Source: Burkholderiaceae bacterium
Lineage (GTDB): Bacteria; Pseudomonadota; Gammaproteobacteria; Burkholderiales; Burkholderiaceae_C
Length of the DNA stretch: 38,690 bases
Direction of reading: 5' to 3'
Assembly (NCBI GenBank): GCA_016790515.1
Contig: JAEUOY010000122.1
Location: forward strand, 1-38,690
Part shown: positions 1 to 8,082 of the stretch, in pieces
How positions within the stretch are numbered: position 1 is the first letter of the stretch
How the letters are laid out: the number at the start of each line of letters is the position of its first letter
Notes under the pieces: generated by a model
The model's database searches: none
Told to the model about the DNA's origin: nothing
The model's input: the letters and a program-made list of their open reading frames with translations, nothing else
Translations under genes and position numbers: made by a program

Positions 1-2303
1 TCGTTGTTGAAGTCGGCATCGCACATGTTGCCGATGCCATCGCCATCGGTGTCGAGCTGGCTCGGGTTGGGCGTGCTCCTGCAGTTGTCCACGTTGTCGG
101 CGAAACCGTCGTTGTCGCTGTCGGGCGAGCCCATGCCCAGCGCCGAGCGGATCCACTGGTTGATCAGCGCCACACCGCCGGTATCCACCATCGCCGTGCC
201 CAGCGGCGGCATGCGGCCCAGTTCCAGTGTCTGCAACCGGTGACTGACGATCGAGCGCTCGGGCTTGCCAGGGTAGATCAGCCGCGGGTCGTTCAGCCCG
301 AACGACGACTGCGTCGGAATCACGTTGACCGCGTTGATGCTGGTCGTGGGCAGCGAATAGCGGAAGTCCTCCGGCCCCTGCCCCGGACCATTCGGACGGT
401 GGCACATCGCACAGTTGGCGTGCAGGTACGAGCGCGCCCGTGATTCGAGTCCCTGCGCGGTGTTGGCCGGATCAGCCAGCTTGTCCATCTGCGATGGGCT
501 GACGGTCAGCGGCGCGCTGAACATGCCGATGGCGTCCAGCGTGCTCAACTGGTTCGCCGTGCGGCCCGTGCCCGGATAGAACTGGTCGCGGTTGAGCTGC
601 GCCGTCTCCAGCCCCAGCGTGCGCCCCGCCGCCTCGGTGTGGCAGCCCAGGCACTGGCTGCGGCTGGGGTAAGTCCACTGCTGGCCCTCGACCGTCTTGA
701 CCTTGCCCGCCGGCAGCAGGAACGCATCGGTCTGCGCGTCGTTCCACTCGTAGCTGTAGCCCGCCCAGTCGCCATCGTCGTGGCGCACCAGCAGCCGCGT
801 CTCCACCAATCGGCCCTTGATGCGGAAACTCTTCACCGTCACCGACCCGACCGGCAGGTCCCAGTCACCATCGGGCTGGCGCAGTATCGTCTTGCCATCC
901 GGAAGCGCAAACCAGCGCTCCTTGCCCGCCCCGTCGGACCACAGCGGTGAATTCACGCCGTACGGGATCAATGCCGGGCCTGGCAATGCAGGGTTCGACG
1001 CATTCATGCACCCCGTCAACGACAACCGCTCCGGGAAGGTCGAGGGCTGCGGCGCTGCAGCCGGCGCGATGAGGTAGACATTTCCGGCGGTGGCGAGGTA
1101 TATCTCGCCTGTCTCGTCCTGCGCGAACGTGCTGACGACGGGCGACGATTCAACCAGCAACTGCGGTGCCGGCTTTCCCAGACTGTCATAGCGCAATGCG
1201 AACACCTTGCCGTAGGCGTCGGCATAGAGATAAGTCCCTGCCAGCGACGGAATGCTGGTTCCGGAGTACACGTAGCCACCGATAACTGCAGCCCCAGCCG
1301 CACTGGGATCGTGAAAGTACTCGACCACCGGGTCGATCAGCCCCACCGTCGAGCAACCGGGGTAGGCGGCGGTGCAATGGGCACCTTCGCGGGTGGGCCA
1401 GCCGTATTTGCCGCCCTTGACCACATGATTGATCTCCTCCCAGTCATTGGCGCCGACATCTCCTGCCCAGAGCGTGCCGCTGGCGCGGTCGAAGGACCAT
1501 TTCCACGGATTCCTGAAACCCGAGGCATAGATCTCCGGTAGCGCACCCAGCGTGCCGACATAGGGGTTTGCCGGTGGAATCCGATATCCAGGCGCGGCAT
1601 CGACATCGATGCGGATCATCTTGCCGAAGAGATTGTCCAGCAGCGGCGACTTGGTCTTGTAGTTCCCTTCGCCGATGCCCAGATAGAGCAGACCGTCGGC
1701 GCCGAATCCAAGGGTGCCACCCCAGTGGTACTGCGTCGTCCGCGGCGTGCGTATCAACACCTCCTCAGAAGACATGTCGATCGTCAGCCCCCCGTCACGG
1801 CTCAGGAAGCGGGAAAGTCGCGCCTCGACAGCCGTACCCTGGGTTCCGGCCGCGCTGTAGTAGAGAAAGACAAACCCGTTGTCGACGAATCTCGGGTGGA
1901 GGGCCAATCCCAAGAGGCCCATCTCGCCGTACGGCACGCCATTGAATGCTGTCAACACCCTGTCCCTGGCATCGCCGAAGGTGGCCGCCACCGTGAACGA
2001 CTTGCCGCTTCGCTGGTAACGGTTGACATAGCCCTGGCGATTGACCATGTACCAAGTCGAGGCCTGGACAGGGGACTGAACAATTGCCGTCGGAGTGAAC
2101 CCTGTGCGAACCGCCAACTGCAGGGCCACTGCCGCGGTTTGAGGCGGGCGTGCCGGCGCCAGGCAACTGGTGTTGGCTGGCCGCACGTCGAGCCCGGATG
2201 TGGCAGCCACTGCCGTGCCGGCGAGCAGCCCCCAAAGCAGCAAAGCAAGCCAACCCCAGGCCTTGCAGCTGCACGACCGCCATCGCCTTCCCGCCCGATT
2301 CAT
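1..2303 (-). CDS. PQQ-dependent sugar dehydrogenase / SO_2930-like di-haem cytochrome fusion with TSP3 repeats (partial, C-terminus off window)
   Basis: The minus strand is open from an ATG at 2303 to the left edge (767 codons seen), so the C-terminus is missing. Residues about 1-33 are a signal peptide (arginine-rich start, hydrophobic core, AVAA). Residues about 60-410 resemble the glucose/sorbosone dehydrogenase beta-propeller: GTLGFGADGLLYLGIGEG, then SGFRNPWKWSFD (R264) and GDVGANDWEEIN. Residues about 430-690 resemble the SO_2930 family di-haem cytochrome (YGVNSPLWSDGAGKERWF, LVRHDDGDWAGYSYEWNDA) with two haem c sites, CLGCH (C551-H555) and CAMCH (C631-H635). The visible end has Asp-rich thrombospondin type 3 calcium repeats (DSDNDGFADNVDNC, DTDGDGIGNMCD). 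Inferred role: periplasmic or surface sugar oxidation with electrons passed to the built-in haems. The substrate is unknown. The family call is firm; the physiological role is not. Confidence 0.88.
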   Translation of the reverse strand, partial: MNRAGRRWRSCSCKAWGWLALLLWGLLAGTAVAATSGLDVRPANTSCLAPARPPQTAAVALQLAVRTGFTPTAIVQSPVQASTWYMVNRQGYVNRYQRSGKSFTVAATFGDARDRVLTAFNGVPYGEMGLLGLALHPRFVDNGFVFLYYSAAGTQGTAVEARLSRFLSRDGGLTIDMSSEEVLIRTPRTTQYHWGGTLGFGADGLLYLGIGEGNYKTKSPLLDNLFGKMIRIDVDAAPGYRIPPANPYVGTLGALPEIYASGFRNPWKWSFDRASGTLWAGDVGANDWEEINHVVKGGKYGWPTREGAHCTAAYPGCSTVGLIDPVVEYFHDPSAAGAAVIGGYVYSGTSIPSLAGTYLYADAYGKVFALRYDSLGKPAPQLLVESSPVVSTFAQDETGEIYLATAGNVYLIAPAAAPQPSTFPERLSLTGCMNASNPALPGPALIPYGVNSPLWSDGAGKERWFALPDGKTILRQPDGDWDLPVGSVTVKSFRIKGRLVETRLLVRHDDGDWAGYSYEWNDAQTDAFLLPAGKVKTVEGQQWTYPSRSQCLGCHTEAAGRTLGLETAQLNRDQFYPGTGRTANQLSTLDAIGMFSAPLTVSPSQMDKLADPANTAQGLESRARSYLHANCAMCHRPNGPGQGPEDFRYSLPTTSINAVNVIPTQSSFGLNDPRLIYPGKPERSIVSHRLQTLELGRMPPLGTAMVDTGGVALINQWIRSALGMGSPDSDNDGFADNVDNCRSTPNPSQLDTDGDGIGNMCDADFNN

Positions 2304-2764
2304 CCTCGCATCCCGCTCCGTAAGCAACACAGCCGCAATCCGGCAACTCCCAGGCCCGTTGTACGCGCCGGCCGATCGGCGAACAGGGTCAGCGTCGAAG
2401 GGCCGGGGCAGGCCCTTCAGCCGGCAGCCGGACACACAGCGACCTTAGCACCGGATCGCGACCGGTCCGATGCATTCGTCATCTCTCGACCCACCTCACT
2501 TGGGGGGAAAGCAAGGCACTGCGTACGGTGCTGACCGGCAACGGTGGGATCGTGGCTGCCTGCTGACCTTGTGCGCGGCGGCGCGCTCCGTGGACATGAC
2601 CCGACAGACCGAAGCCACTCGCGCCGTTGCGATTGTTTATCACGTGACCCGGCAATTCTGCCGACGCGCTGCTGCACTTCCCGGCCGCATGGCCGATACC
2701 AGGGAAGCCGCCGCTCGCGCTCTCCAGACGGGCGGCGACAGCAAACCCAGGGGCCGCCAACGCC
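2304..2764. other. Divergent intergenic region without a convincing gene
   Basis: About 460 bases separate the divergent dehydrogenase/cytochrome and PL14 genes. Open frames cross it on both strands, but their Arg/Gly/Cys-rich translations have no family signature and they run antisense into flanking genes. It holds a GC-rich stem-loop (2397-2418) and a relatively AT-rich patch near 2630-2650 with the palindrome CACGTG. Promoters for both genes are expected here, but no clear -35/-10 pair was found. Confidence 0.5.
2397..2418. repeat. Perfect 8-bp inverted repeat upstream of the dehydrogenase/cytochrome gene
   Basis: GAAGGGCC (2397-2404), a 6-base loop and GGCCCTTC (2411-2418) can form a strong stem-loop about 95 bases upstream of the minus-strand start at 2303. 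It could be a leader structure or an operator. There is no U-tract, so a classical terminator is unlikely. Confidence 0.35.
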
Positions 2765-4159
2765 TTGCGCCTGCACCGGGTGGCCGAACACATCGCGGCT
2801 ATCGATCGATGCACGACTCGCGTTGGCGACACAGCTTTGAGGTATACCTTGCCATCTGCCGTTGCCACTCCCCACACCGTGACCCTGGCCCTGATCACCA
2901 CCGTCCTGCTGGCCACCGGATGTGGCGGAGGCGCCGACGCCAATGGCGGTGCCGATGCAGCGATGTCGGTAGCCGTGCTGCAGGCGATGCCGGACGAGGA
3001 GGATGCGGCGGCTTTCGCCTCGGAGTCGATGGACGACCCCAGCGCACTGGCCCCGGCCAGGGAGATCGACACCGACCGCGAAACTGTCCAACGCGCATTG
3101 CGGATCAACGAAGTTCCCGACATGAGCGCCTCGTCGGCCGCAGTCCTTGGCAGTGGCACGTCCGACCAGGAACTTGCGCAGCCGCAGACTATCGTGGTCG
3201 GAGTGACCGGCAGTCCGACAGCAGTCGAGACCGCGGCGCCTGCGAAGGTCGCCACCGGATCGGGCACGGGCAGTCAAGCCGATGATCAATCCGCCGTCGA
3301 CTTTGCCGATGCCGATGCTGCAAAGCGCGCCTTGGCATCAACCAGCCTTTGGCTGGCCGAGGGAAGCCAGGTAGCGGCGGCGACTGCCGAACCCGCCACG
3401 GGCGGTGCTGCCGCGGCCTCGGCGCCCCAGGGAGGTGCGGTCCTGCCGCTTATCTGGCAAAGCAGTTTCACGAACGGCCTGTCCGACTGGCCCGGGCGCA
3501 CCCAGGGCTGGGGCGAAGCCAATCGAAGTTTCGCGGCCGATCCAGCCGTCTCGGGAAGTGTGATGCGGGTCATCTTCCCCAAGGGCTCGATCGATCCAGT
3601 CACGATGAAGTCGAACGGCCTGCCCTACGGCGGCACAGGGTTCAGATCGAAATTGACCGGCGCGGGCTACGAAATTGCCAGGCTCAGGTACAAGATCAAG
3701 TTTCCCGCTGACTTCGACCCAGCACTGGGCGGAAAGCTGCCAGGGCTCTGCGGCGGCACCTGCAATAGCGGCGGGAAACCGCCGAATGGCACTGATGGGT
3801 TTTCAGTCCGCTATATGTGGACCGGCAACTTCGCAGCCTCGGTATATGCCTACCTGCCGACCACCGTGAAGTATGGCACGCCCATCGGCTCGCGCAGGAT
3901 TCCGCTCAAGCGAGGAAACTGGGTCGAACTCATCCAGGAGGTCAAGCTCAACTCGATCGGATATGCCGACGGACATATCAAGGTCTGGGCCGATGGTGTC
4001 AAGGTCGTGGAAGCCACTGGGCTCACGTTCCGCACGTCGCCGGGCCTGAAGATCGATGCTGTCATGTTCGAGACGTTCTACGGCGGCCATACGGCTGAGT
4101 GGGCGACGCCGAAGGACACCGAACTCATGTTCGCGGAGTTCTCGGTCGAGGCCAGATAG
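2765..4159 (+). CDS. Predicted lipoprotein with polysaccharide lyase family 14 (alginate/glucuronan lyase-like) domain
   Basis: The C-terminal part (residues about 228-464, counted from the ATG at 2765) matches PL14 lyases: LRYKIKFPADFDPALGGKLP, GFSVRYMW, VYAYLP, RGNWVELIQEVKLN, ETFYGGHTAEWATPKD. K324, S347, R349, Y361 and Y363 occur in the order and near-exact spacing I recall for the catalytic Lys, Ser, Arg, Tyr, Tyr set of the Chlorella virus enzyme vAL-1. The N-terminus has a hydrophobic stretch ending LLATGC, a plausible lipobox, followed by about 170 Ala/Asp/Ser-rich residues of unknown function. The start is uncertain: TTG codons at 2837 and 2849 (GAGG just upstream of the latter) give a more typical lipoprotein signal. 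Beta-elimination of a uronic-acid polymer in the periplasm or outer membrane is inferred from family and from the algD neighbour. Confidence 0.8.
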   Translation: MRLHRVAEHIAAIDRCTTRVGDTALRYTLPSAVATPHTVTLALITTVLLATGCGGGADANGGADAAMSVAVLQAMPDEEDAAAFASESMDDPSALAPAREIDTDRETVQRALRINEVPDMSASSAAVLGSGTSDQELAQPQTIVVGVTGSPTAVETAAPAKVATGSGTGSQADDQSAVDFADADAAKRALASTSLWLAEGSQVAAATAEPATGGAAAASAPQGGAVLPLIWQSSFTNGLSDWPGRTQGWGEANRSFAADPAVSGSVMRVIFPKGSIDPVTMKSNGLPYGGTGFRSKLTGAGYEIARLRYKIKFPADFDPALGGKLPGLCGGTCNSGGKPPNGTDGFSVRYMWTGNFAASVYAYLPTTVKYGTPIGSRRIPLKRGNWVELIQEVKLNSIGYADGHIKVWADGVKVVEATGLTFRTSPGLKIDAVMFETFYGGHTAEWATPKDTELMFAEFSVEAR

Positions 4160-4480
4160 GTGCGGTCCGGTCTCCGGCAGTGAACTTCCCTTCGATTGCT
4201 GTCAGGTCGTACCGCCACCGGCATCAACGCCGCAGCAGCCAGACGTCGGCGGCCGAACGCCCACGCGAAGCAGATCAAAGGCAGCAGAAGGCGCGACGGC
4301 GACGGCGCGCCTTCGAGCCATGCAGGGCCAATGCGAATTTGCCCACGATGTGCGGCAGGCCGGCCCGACAAGCTGCCGGCGGTGCCCCGGACCTGGCACA
4401 TACGTCCGGTAGCATACGGTCAAACCCGTACTCAATCGGCTGTACATCGGGCCACCAGACTTCTTAGAGGTTGCCATTTC
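4160..4480. other. Intergenic region upstream of algD
   Basis: These 321 bases between the PL14 and algD genes have no supported coding sequence. A minus-strand open frame is antisense to algD, and a plus-strand extension lacks family similarity and precedes the well-placed algD start. A promoter for algD is expected here, but no convincing sigma-70 or sigma-54 pair was found. The only clear element is the algD ribosome binding site AGAGG at 4466-4470. Confidence 0.5.
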
Positions 4481-5791
4481 ATGAAAATCAGCATCTTCGG
4501 CCTCGGCTATGTCGGCGCCGTCTCGGCCGGCTGCCTGGCCAGCGACGGTCACGACGTGATCGGCGTCGACCCCAACGCCACCAAGGTCGACCTCATCAAC
4601 CGCGGCGTCACGCCGATCATCGAGAAGGACATCGGCGCGATGATCGAGCGGGCGGTGGCCGCCGGGCGGCTGCGCGCCACGACATCGGTCAGGCAGGCGG
4701 TGGTCGATTCGGACCTTTCGCTTGTCTGCGTGGGCACGCCGTCGCAGCTCAATGGCAACCTCGACCTGTCCTATGTGCGCCGGGTCTGCGAGGAGATCGG
4801 TGAAGCCATCCGCCACAAGGACAGCTTCCACGTGGTCGTTGCACGATCGACGATGCTGCCGGGCTCGATGCGCAACTTGGTCATCCCGACGCTGGAACAG
4901 GCGTCGGGCAAGAGGGCCGGCATCGATTTCGGCGTCTGCAACAACCCCGAGTTCCTGCGCGAAGGCAGTGCCGTCTACGACTACCACCACCCACCCAAGA
5001 CGGTGATCGGCGAGACCGACAGCCAGGCCGGGCAGCGGCTGGTCGACCTGTATTCAGCGCTGGACGCGCCGTTGATCCGCACCTCGGTCGAAGTGGCCGA
5101 AATGGTCAAGTACGCCGACAACAACTGGCACGCGGTCAAGGTCGCGTTTGCAAACGAGATCGGCAACATCTGCAAGGCGGTCGGCATCGATGGCCACGAG
5201 GTGATGGACATCTTCTGCCAGGACACCAAGCTCAACCTGTCGGCCTACTACATGAAGCCGGGCTTTGCCTTCGGCGGCTCGTGCCTGCCCAAGGACGTGC
5301 GCGCCCTCACCTACAAGGCGCGCAGCCTCGACCTGGACCTGCCGCTGCTGAACGCTGTGCTGCCGTCGAACGAGCGGCAGGTCCAGCGCGCCATCGAGAT
5401 GGTCACCGGCAAGGGCCACCGCAAGGTCGGCGTGCTGGGCTTCGCCTTCAAGGCCGGCACCGACGACCTGCGTGAATCGCCGATGGTCGACGTGATCGAG
5501 CACCTGATCGGCAAGGGCTTCGAACTGCGCCTGTTCGACCGCAACGTCAACATGGCGGCGCTCACCGGTGCGAACCGCGACTACATCCTCAACCACATCC
5601 CGCACATTTCCAGGCTGATGGTGAACTCGGTCGACGAAGTGATGGCCTTTGCCGACACGGTGGTGATCGGCAACGGCGCGGCCGAGTTCAGGGCAGCCGC
5701 GCTGAATGCCCGCGAAGGCCAGCAGGTGGTGGACTTCGTGCGCGTCGCCGATCGCAGCAGCGGGCCGGGCTACGACGGCATCTGCTGGTGA
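4481..5791 (+). CDS. algD: GDP-mannose 6-dehydrogenase (AlgD-like)
   Basis: This enzyme oxidises GDP-mannose to GDP-mannuronate with two NAD+, supplying the uronic-acid precursor of alginate-like polymers. The protein is 436 aa, the length of Pseudomonas aeruginosa AlgD. It starts with the Rossmann motif FGLGYVGAVSAGCLA and has the UDP/GDP-sugar dehydrogenase central domain (NWHAVKVAFANEIGN), the catalytic loop FAFGGSCLPKDVRALTYK with the nucleophile at C268 (the AlgD number), and a C-terminal domain (VGVLGFAFKAGTDDLRESP). The ATG at 4481 has AGAGG 10 bases upstream and begins exactly at the Rossmann strand; longer upstream frames add unrelated sequence. The stop overlaps the GTG of the next glycosyltransferase. 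UDP-glucose dehydrogenase is a less likely alternative because length and motifs fit AlgD better. Confidence 0.93.
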   Translation: MKISIFGLGYVGAVSAGCLASDGHDVIGVDPNATKVDLINRGVTPIIEKDIGAMIERAVAAGRLRATTSVRQAVVDSDLSLVCVGTPSQLNGNLDLSYVRRVCEEIGEAIRHKDSFHVVVARSTMLPGSMRNLVIPTLEQASGKRAGIDFGVCNNPEFLREGSAVYDYHHPPKTVIGETDSQAGQRLVDLYSALDAPLIRTSVEVAEMVKYADNNWHAVKVAFANEIGNICKAVGIDGHEVMDIFCQDTKLNLSAYYMKPGFAFGGSCLPKDVRALTYKARSLDLDLPLLNAVLPSNERQVQRAIEMVTGKGHRKVGVLGFAFKAGTDDLRESPMVDVIEHLIGKGFELRLFDRNVNMAALTGANRDYILNHIPHISRLMVNSVDEVMAFADTVVIGNGAAEFRAAALNAREGQQVVDFVRVADRSSGPGYDGICW

Positions 5792-7005
5792 GCGGCGCAG
5801 TTGCGAGGGCGGCACCCGCCATCGGGCGCCGTGTGCTGATCCTGGTCGAGAACCTGCCCTCGCCGTTCGATCGACGGGTGTGGCAGGAGGCCACCACGCT
5901 GCATGCCCATGGCTACCAGGTGTCCATCGTCTGTCCGACCGGCAAGGGTCATGAAGGGCTCTACGAGGAGATCGACGGCATCCACATCTACCGCTACAGG
6001 CTGCCCAACGAGGGCGAAGGTGCGCTGGGCTACCTGCTGGAGTACTCGGCCGCGCTGTGGCACAGCTTCAGGCTGGCCTTCAAGGTCAGGCGCGAGCGGG
6101 GCTTCGATGTATTGCATGCCTGCAATCCGCCGGACCTTCTGTTCCTGGTAGGCGGCTTCTTCAAGAAGCTGTATGGCACCAAGTTCGTCTTCGACCATCA
6201 CGACATCAACCCCGAACTGTACGAGGCCAAGTTCGGCCGCCGCGACTTGTTCTGGAAGCTGATGGTCTGGCTGGAACGCGCGACCTTCCGTACGGCCGAC
6301 GTGTCGATCGCCACCAACGAGTCGTACCGGCGAATCGCCATCGAGCGCGGCGGCATGGCGCCCGAACGCGTGTTCGTGGTGCGCAGCGGCCCCAAGCTGG
6401 ACCGGCTCAGGATCGTGCCGGCGAGGCCCGAACTGAAGAAGGGCCGCAGCTACCTGGTGGGTTACGTGGGCGTGATGGGCAAGCAGGAAGGCATCGACTA
6501 CCTGCTGCAGGCTGCGCGCCACATCGTGCACGACCTGCGGCGCACCGACGTGCACTTCGGCCTGGTGGGCGGCGGCACATCGCTGGACGAGATGAAGCGG
6601 CTCGCCGTCGAACTGGGCGTGGCCGATTACGTGACCTTCACCGGCCGCGTGCCCGATGCCGACCTGCTGGACATGCTCAATACCGCCGACGTCTGCGTGA
6701 ACCCCGACGTGGCCAACGAGATGAACGACAAGTCGACCATGAACAAGATCATGGAGTACATGGCACTGGGCAAGCCGATCGTCCAGTTCGACCTGGCCGA
6801 GGGGCGCTTCTCGGCGCAGCAGGCATCGCTGTACGCGGCAAAGAACGACACGGTCGACCTGGCGCTGAAGATCGTCGAATTGCTGGACGATCCGCAGCGC
6901 CGCAAGGCCATGGGCGAATTCGGCCGCCACCGGGTGGAGAACGAGCTCGAATGGCGCTTCGAAGTGCCCAAGCTGCTGGCAGCCTACGGCCGGCTGTGGG
7001 CTTGA
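5788..7005 (+). CDS. Glycosyltransferase family 4 protein
   Basis: 405 aa with the two Rossmann-like domains of a GT-B enzyme. The N-terminal half has RRVLILVENLPSPFDRRVWQ and DVLHACNPPDLLFLVG; the C-terminal half has YLVGYVGVMGKQEGIDYLLQ, LVGGGTSLDEMKRLA and NKIMEYMALGKPIVQFD, the usual GT4 nucleotide-sugar region. The GTG start at 5788 overlaps the algD stop by four bases, so the two genes are probably translationally coupled and the enzyme may use the GDP-sugar made by AlgD; that substrate link is inferred. It ends 16 bases before the end of a convergent glycosyltransferase gene. Confidence 0.88.
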   Translation: MSGAVARAAPAIGRRVLILVENLPSPFDRRVWQEATTLHAHGYQVSIVCPTGKGHEGLYEEIDGIHIYRYRLPNEGEGALGYLLEYSAALWHSFRLAFKVRRERGFDVLHACNPPDLLFLVGGFFKKLYGTKFVFDHHDINPELYEAKFGRRDLFWKLMVWLERATFRTADVSIATNESYRRIAIERGGMAPERVFVVRSGPKLDRLRIVPARPELKKGRSYLVGYVGVMGKQEGIDYLLQAARHIVHDLRRTDVHFGLVGGGTSLDEMKRLAVELGVADYVTFTGRVPDADLLDMLNTADVCVNPDVANEMNDKSTMNKIMEYMALGKPIVQFDLAEGRFSAQQASLYAAKNDTVDLALKIVELLDDPQRRKAMGEFGRHRVENELEWRFEVPKLLAAYGRLWA

Positions 7006-7024
7006 GCGCCGCCGGAAGCGCTCA
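7003..7024. terminator. Inverted repeat containing both convergent stop codons
   Basis: TGAGCGC (7003-7009), an 8-base loop and GCGCTCA (7018-7024) form a perfect 7-bp stem. The left arm begins with the TGA of the plus-strand GT4 gene and the right arm holds the stop of the minus-strand glycosyltransferase. Its position suggests a bidirectional transcription or mRNA end. There is no U-tract on either side, so intrinsic termination is unproven. Confidence 0.4.
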
Positions 7025-8068
7025 GCGCAGCAGCCGCTGCACCTCCGCCAGCTGATCGCATGTCCACGCCGCAAGGCGTTGCTGACCCAGGGCCACCGAG
7101 AGGGCGCTGCGCCGTCCGGCGTCGGCCAGTGCCGCGCGGCAGCCCTGCGCGATGCTGGCCGGGCTTGCGGTATCGACCAGCACGGCCGCTGCGCCGAACA
7201 TCTCGCGCAGCAAACGGGTGTCGGAGGTGACCAACGGCCGGCCAAAGCCCAGCGCCTCGTTGCACACGCTCAACTGGATGCCCTCCACCTTGGTCAGGCC
7301 CAGCACCGCGTCGGCCTCGCGCAGCAGGTCGTCGAAGGCGTCGACCGGTAGGAATCCCGGCAGCACGACGTTGGCCGGCAGATCATCGAGCACGTGGCCG
7401 TGGCGGCGGGCCGTCTCGATGCGCCCGGTGAGGATGAAGCAGATTTCGGGCGCCAGACGGGCCGCCGCCAGAATCTCGCCGATCGGCTCGTCGGCCGCAA
7501 AGGAACCCGGAAACACGACCCAGGGCTTGGCCCTGGCGATCAGGCGCCGTGCCGTGCCATTGGGGGCCTGCGCCTTGCCGACCGGCGGCACATCCTCGAG
7601 CACGCGCAAATGGTCCATCGGCCAGCCCAGCGCGCGCGCCTGCGCCAGCATGGCCTGGTTGTGCACAAGCACGACATCGGCGCGCCGCAGCGACGAGAGC
7701 GCCAGGGGAAACCGGCTCCAGGGCGGCCGCAACTGGGCATTGTGGCAGTCAGCGACGACCGACACCTTGGAGCGGCTCAATGCGCGGTACAGCAGGGCGA
7801 CCCACAACAAGGGAACCTGCGGAAGTTGCACCCACACCACGCCCGGTCGCGCCGAGCGCAAGCACCGCCAGGTGCGCCAGGCATTGGCGAGGTATGTCCA
7901 GGCCTTGGCCAGCCGACCGGCATGGCGGGCCACCGGGAAGAAGACCGTCTGGCAGCCGCAGTGAGGCGCCATCGATACCTGGCGACGCTGGAAAGCGGTC
8001 CAGGCGACGAAGATCGACGACATTGCCGGCTCGTCGCCGACGGTCGCGCGGCGCGGCGCGTCGGCCAT
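7022..8068 (-). CDS. Glycosyltransferase (GT-B fold, GT4-like)
   Basis: 348 aa from the ATG at 8068 (MADAPRR), or 333 aa from an ATG at 8023; the first has AGGG about nine bases upstream. N-terminal features include GVVWVQLPQVPLLWVALLY and VVADCHNAQLRPPWSRFP, then ADVVLVHNQAML. The C-terminal nucleotide-sugar domain includes VVFPGSFAADEPIGEIL, ICFILTG, VVLPGFLP, and AVLGLTKVEGIQLSVCNEAL with a conserved Glu. It is the last gene of the minus-strand EPS operon, 14 bases after the FkbM gene. Acceptor and donor sugars cannot be read from the sequence. Confidence 0.82.
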   Translation of the reverse strand: MADAPRRATVGDEPAMSSIFVAWTAFQRRQVSMAPHCGCQTVFFPVARHAGRLAKAWTYLANAWRTWRCLRSARPGVVWVQLPQVPLLWVALLYRALSRSKVSVVADCHNAQLRPPWSRFPLALSSLRRADVVLVHNQAMLAQARALGWPMDHLRVLEDVPPVGKAQAPNGTARRLIARAKPWVVFPGSFAADEPIGEILAAARLAPEICFILTGRIETARRHGHVLDDLPANVVLPGFLPVDAFDDLLREADAVLGLTKVEGIQLSVCNEALGFGRPLVTSDTRLLREMFGAAAVLVDTASPASIAQGCRAALADAGRRSALSVALGQQRLAAWTCDQLAEVQRLLR

Positions 8069-8082
8069 CGTGATCGGCCCTG

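Noticed and set aside
2636-2648. TTTATCACGTGAC as promoter or operator
   Set aside because: A single short palindrome without a partner element; could occur by chance.
2417-3289. Minus-strand open frame in the divergent region and opposite the PL14 gene
   Set aside because: No similarity, unusual Arg/Gly/Cys composition, and overlap with the supported lipoprotein gene.
4395-4430. Possible sigma-54 promoter (TGGCAC) before algD
   Set aside because: No TTGC-type -12 element at the required spacing; the GG and GC dinucleotides are out of phase.
5770-7245. Long minus-strand open frame antisense to the GT4 gene
   Set aside because: His/Val/Gln-rich translation with no recognisable motifs, opposite a clear glycosyltransferase.
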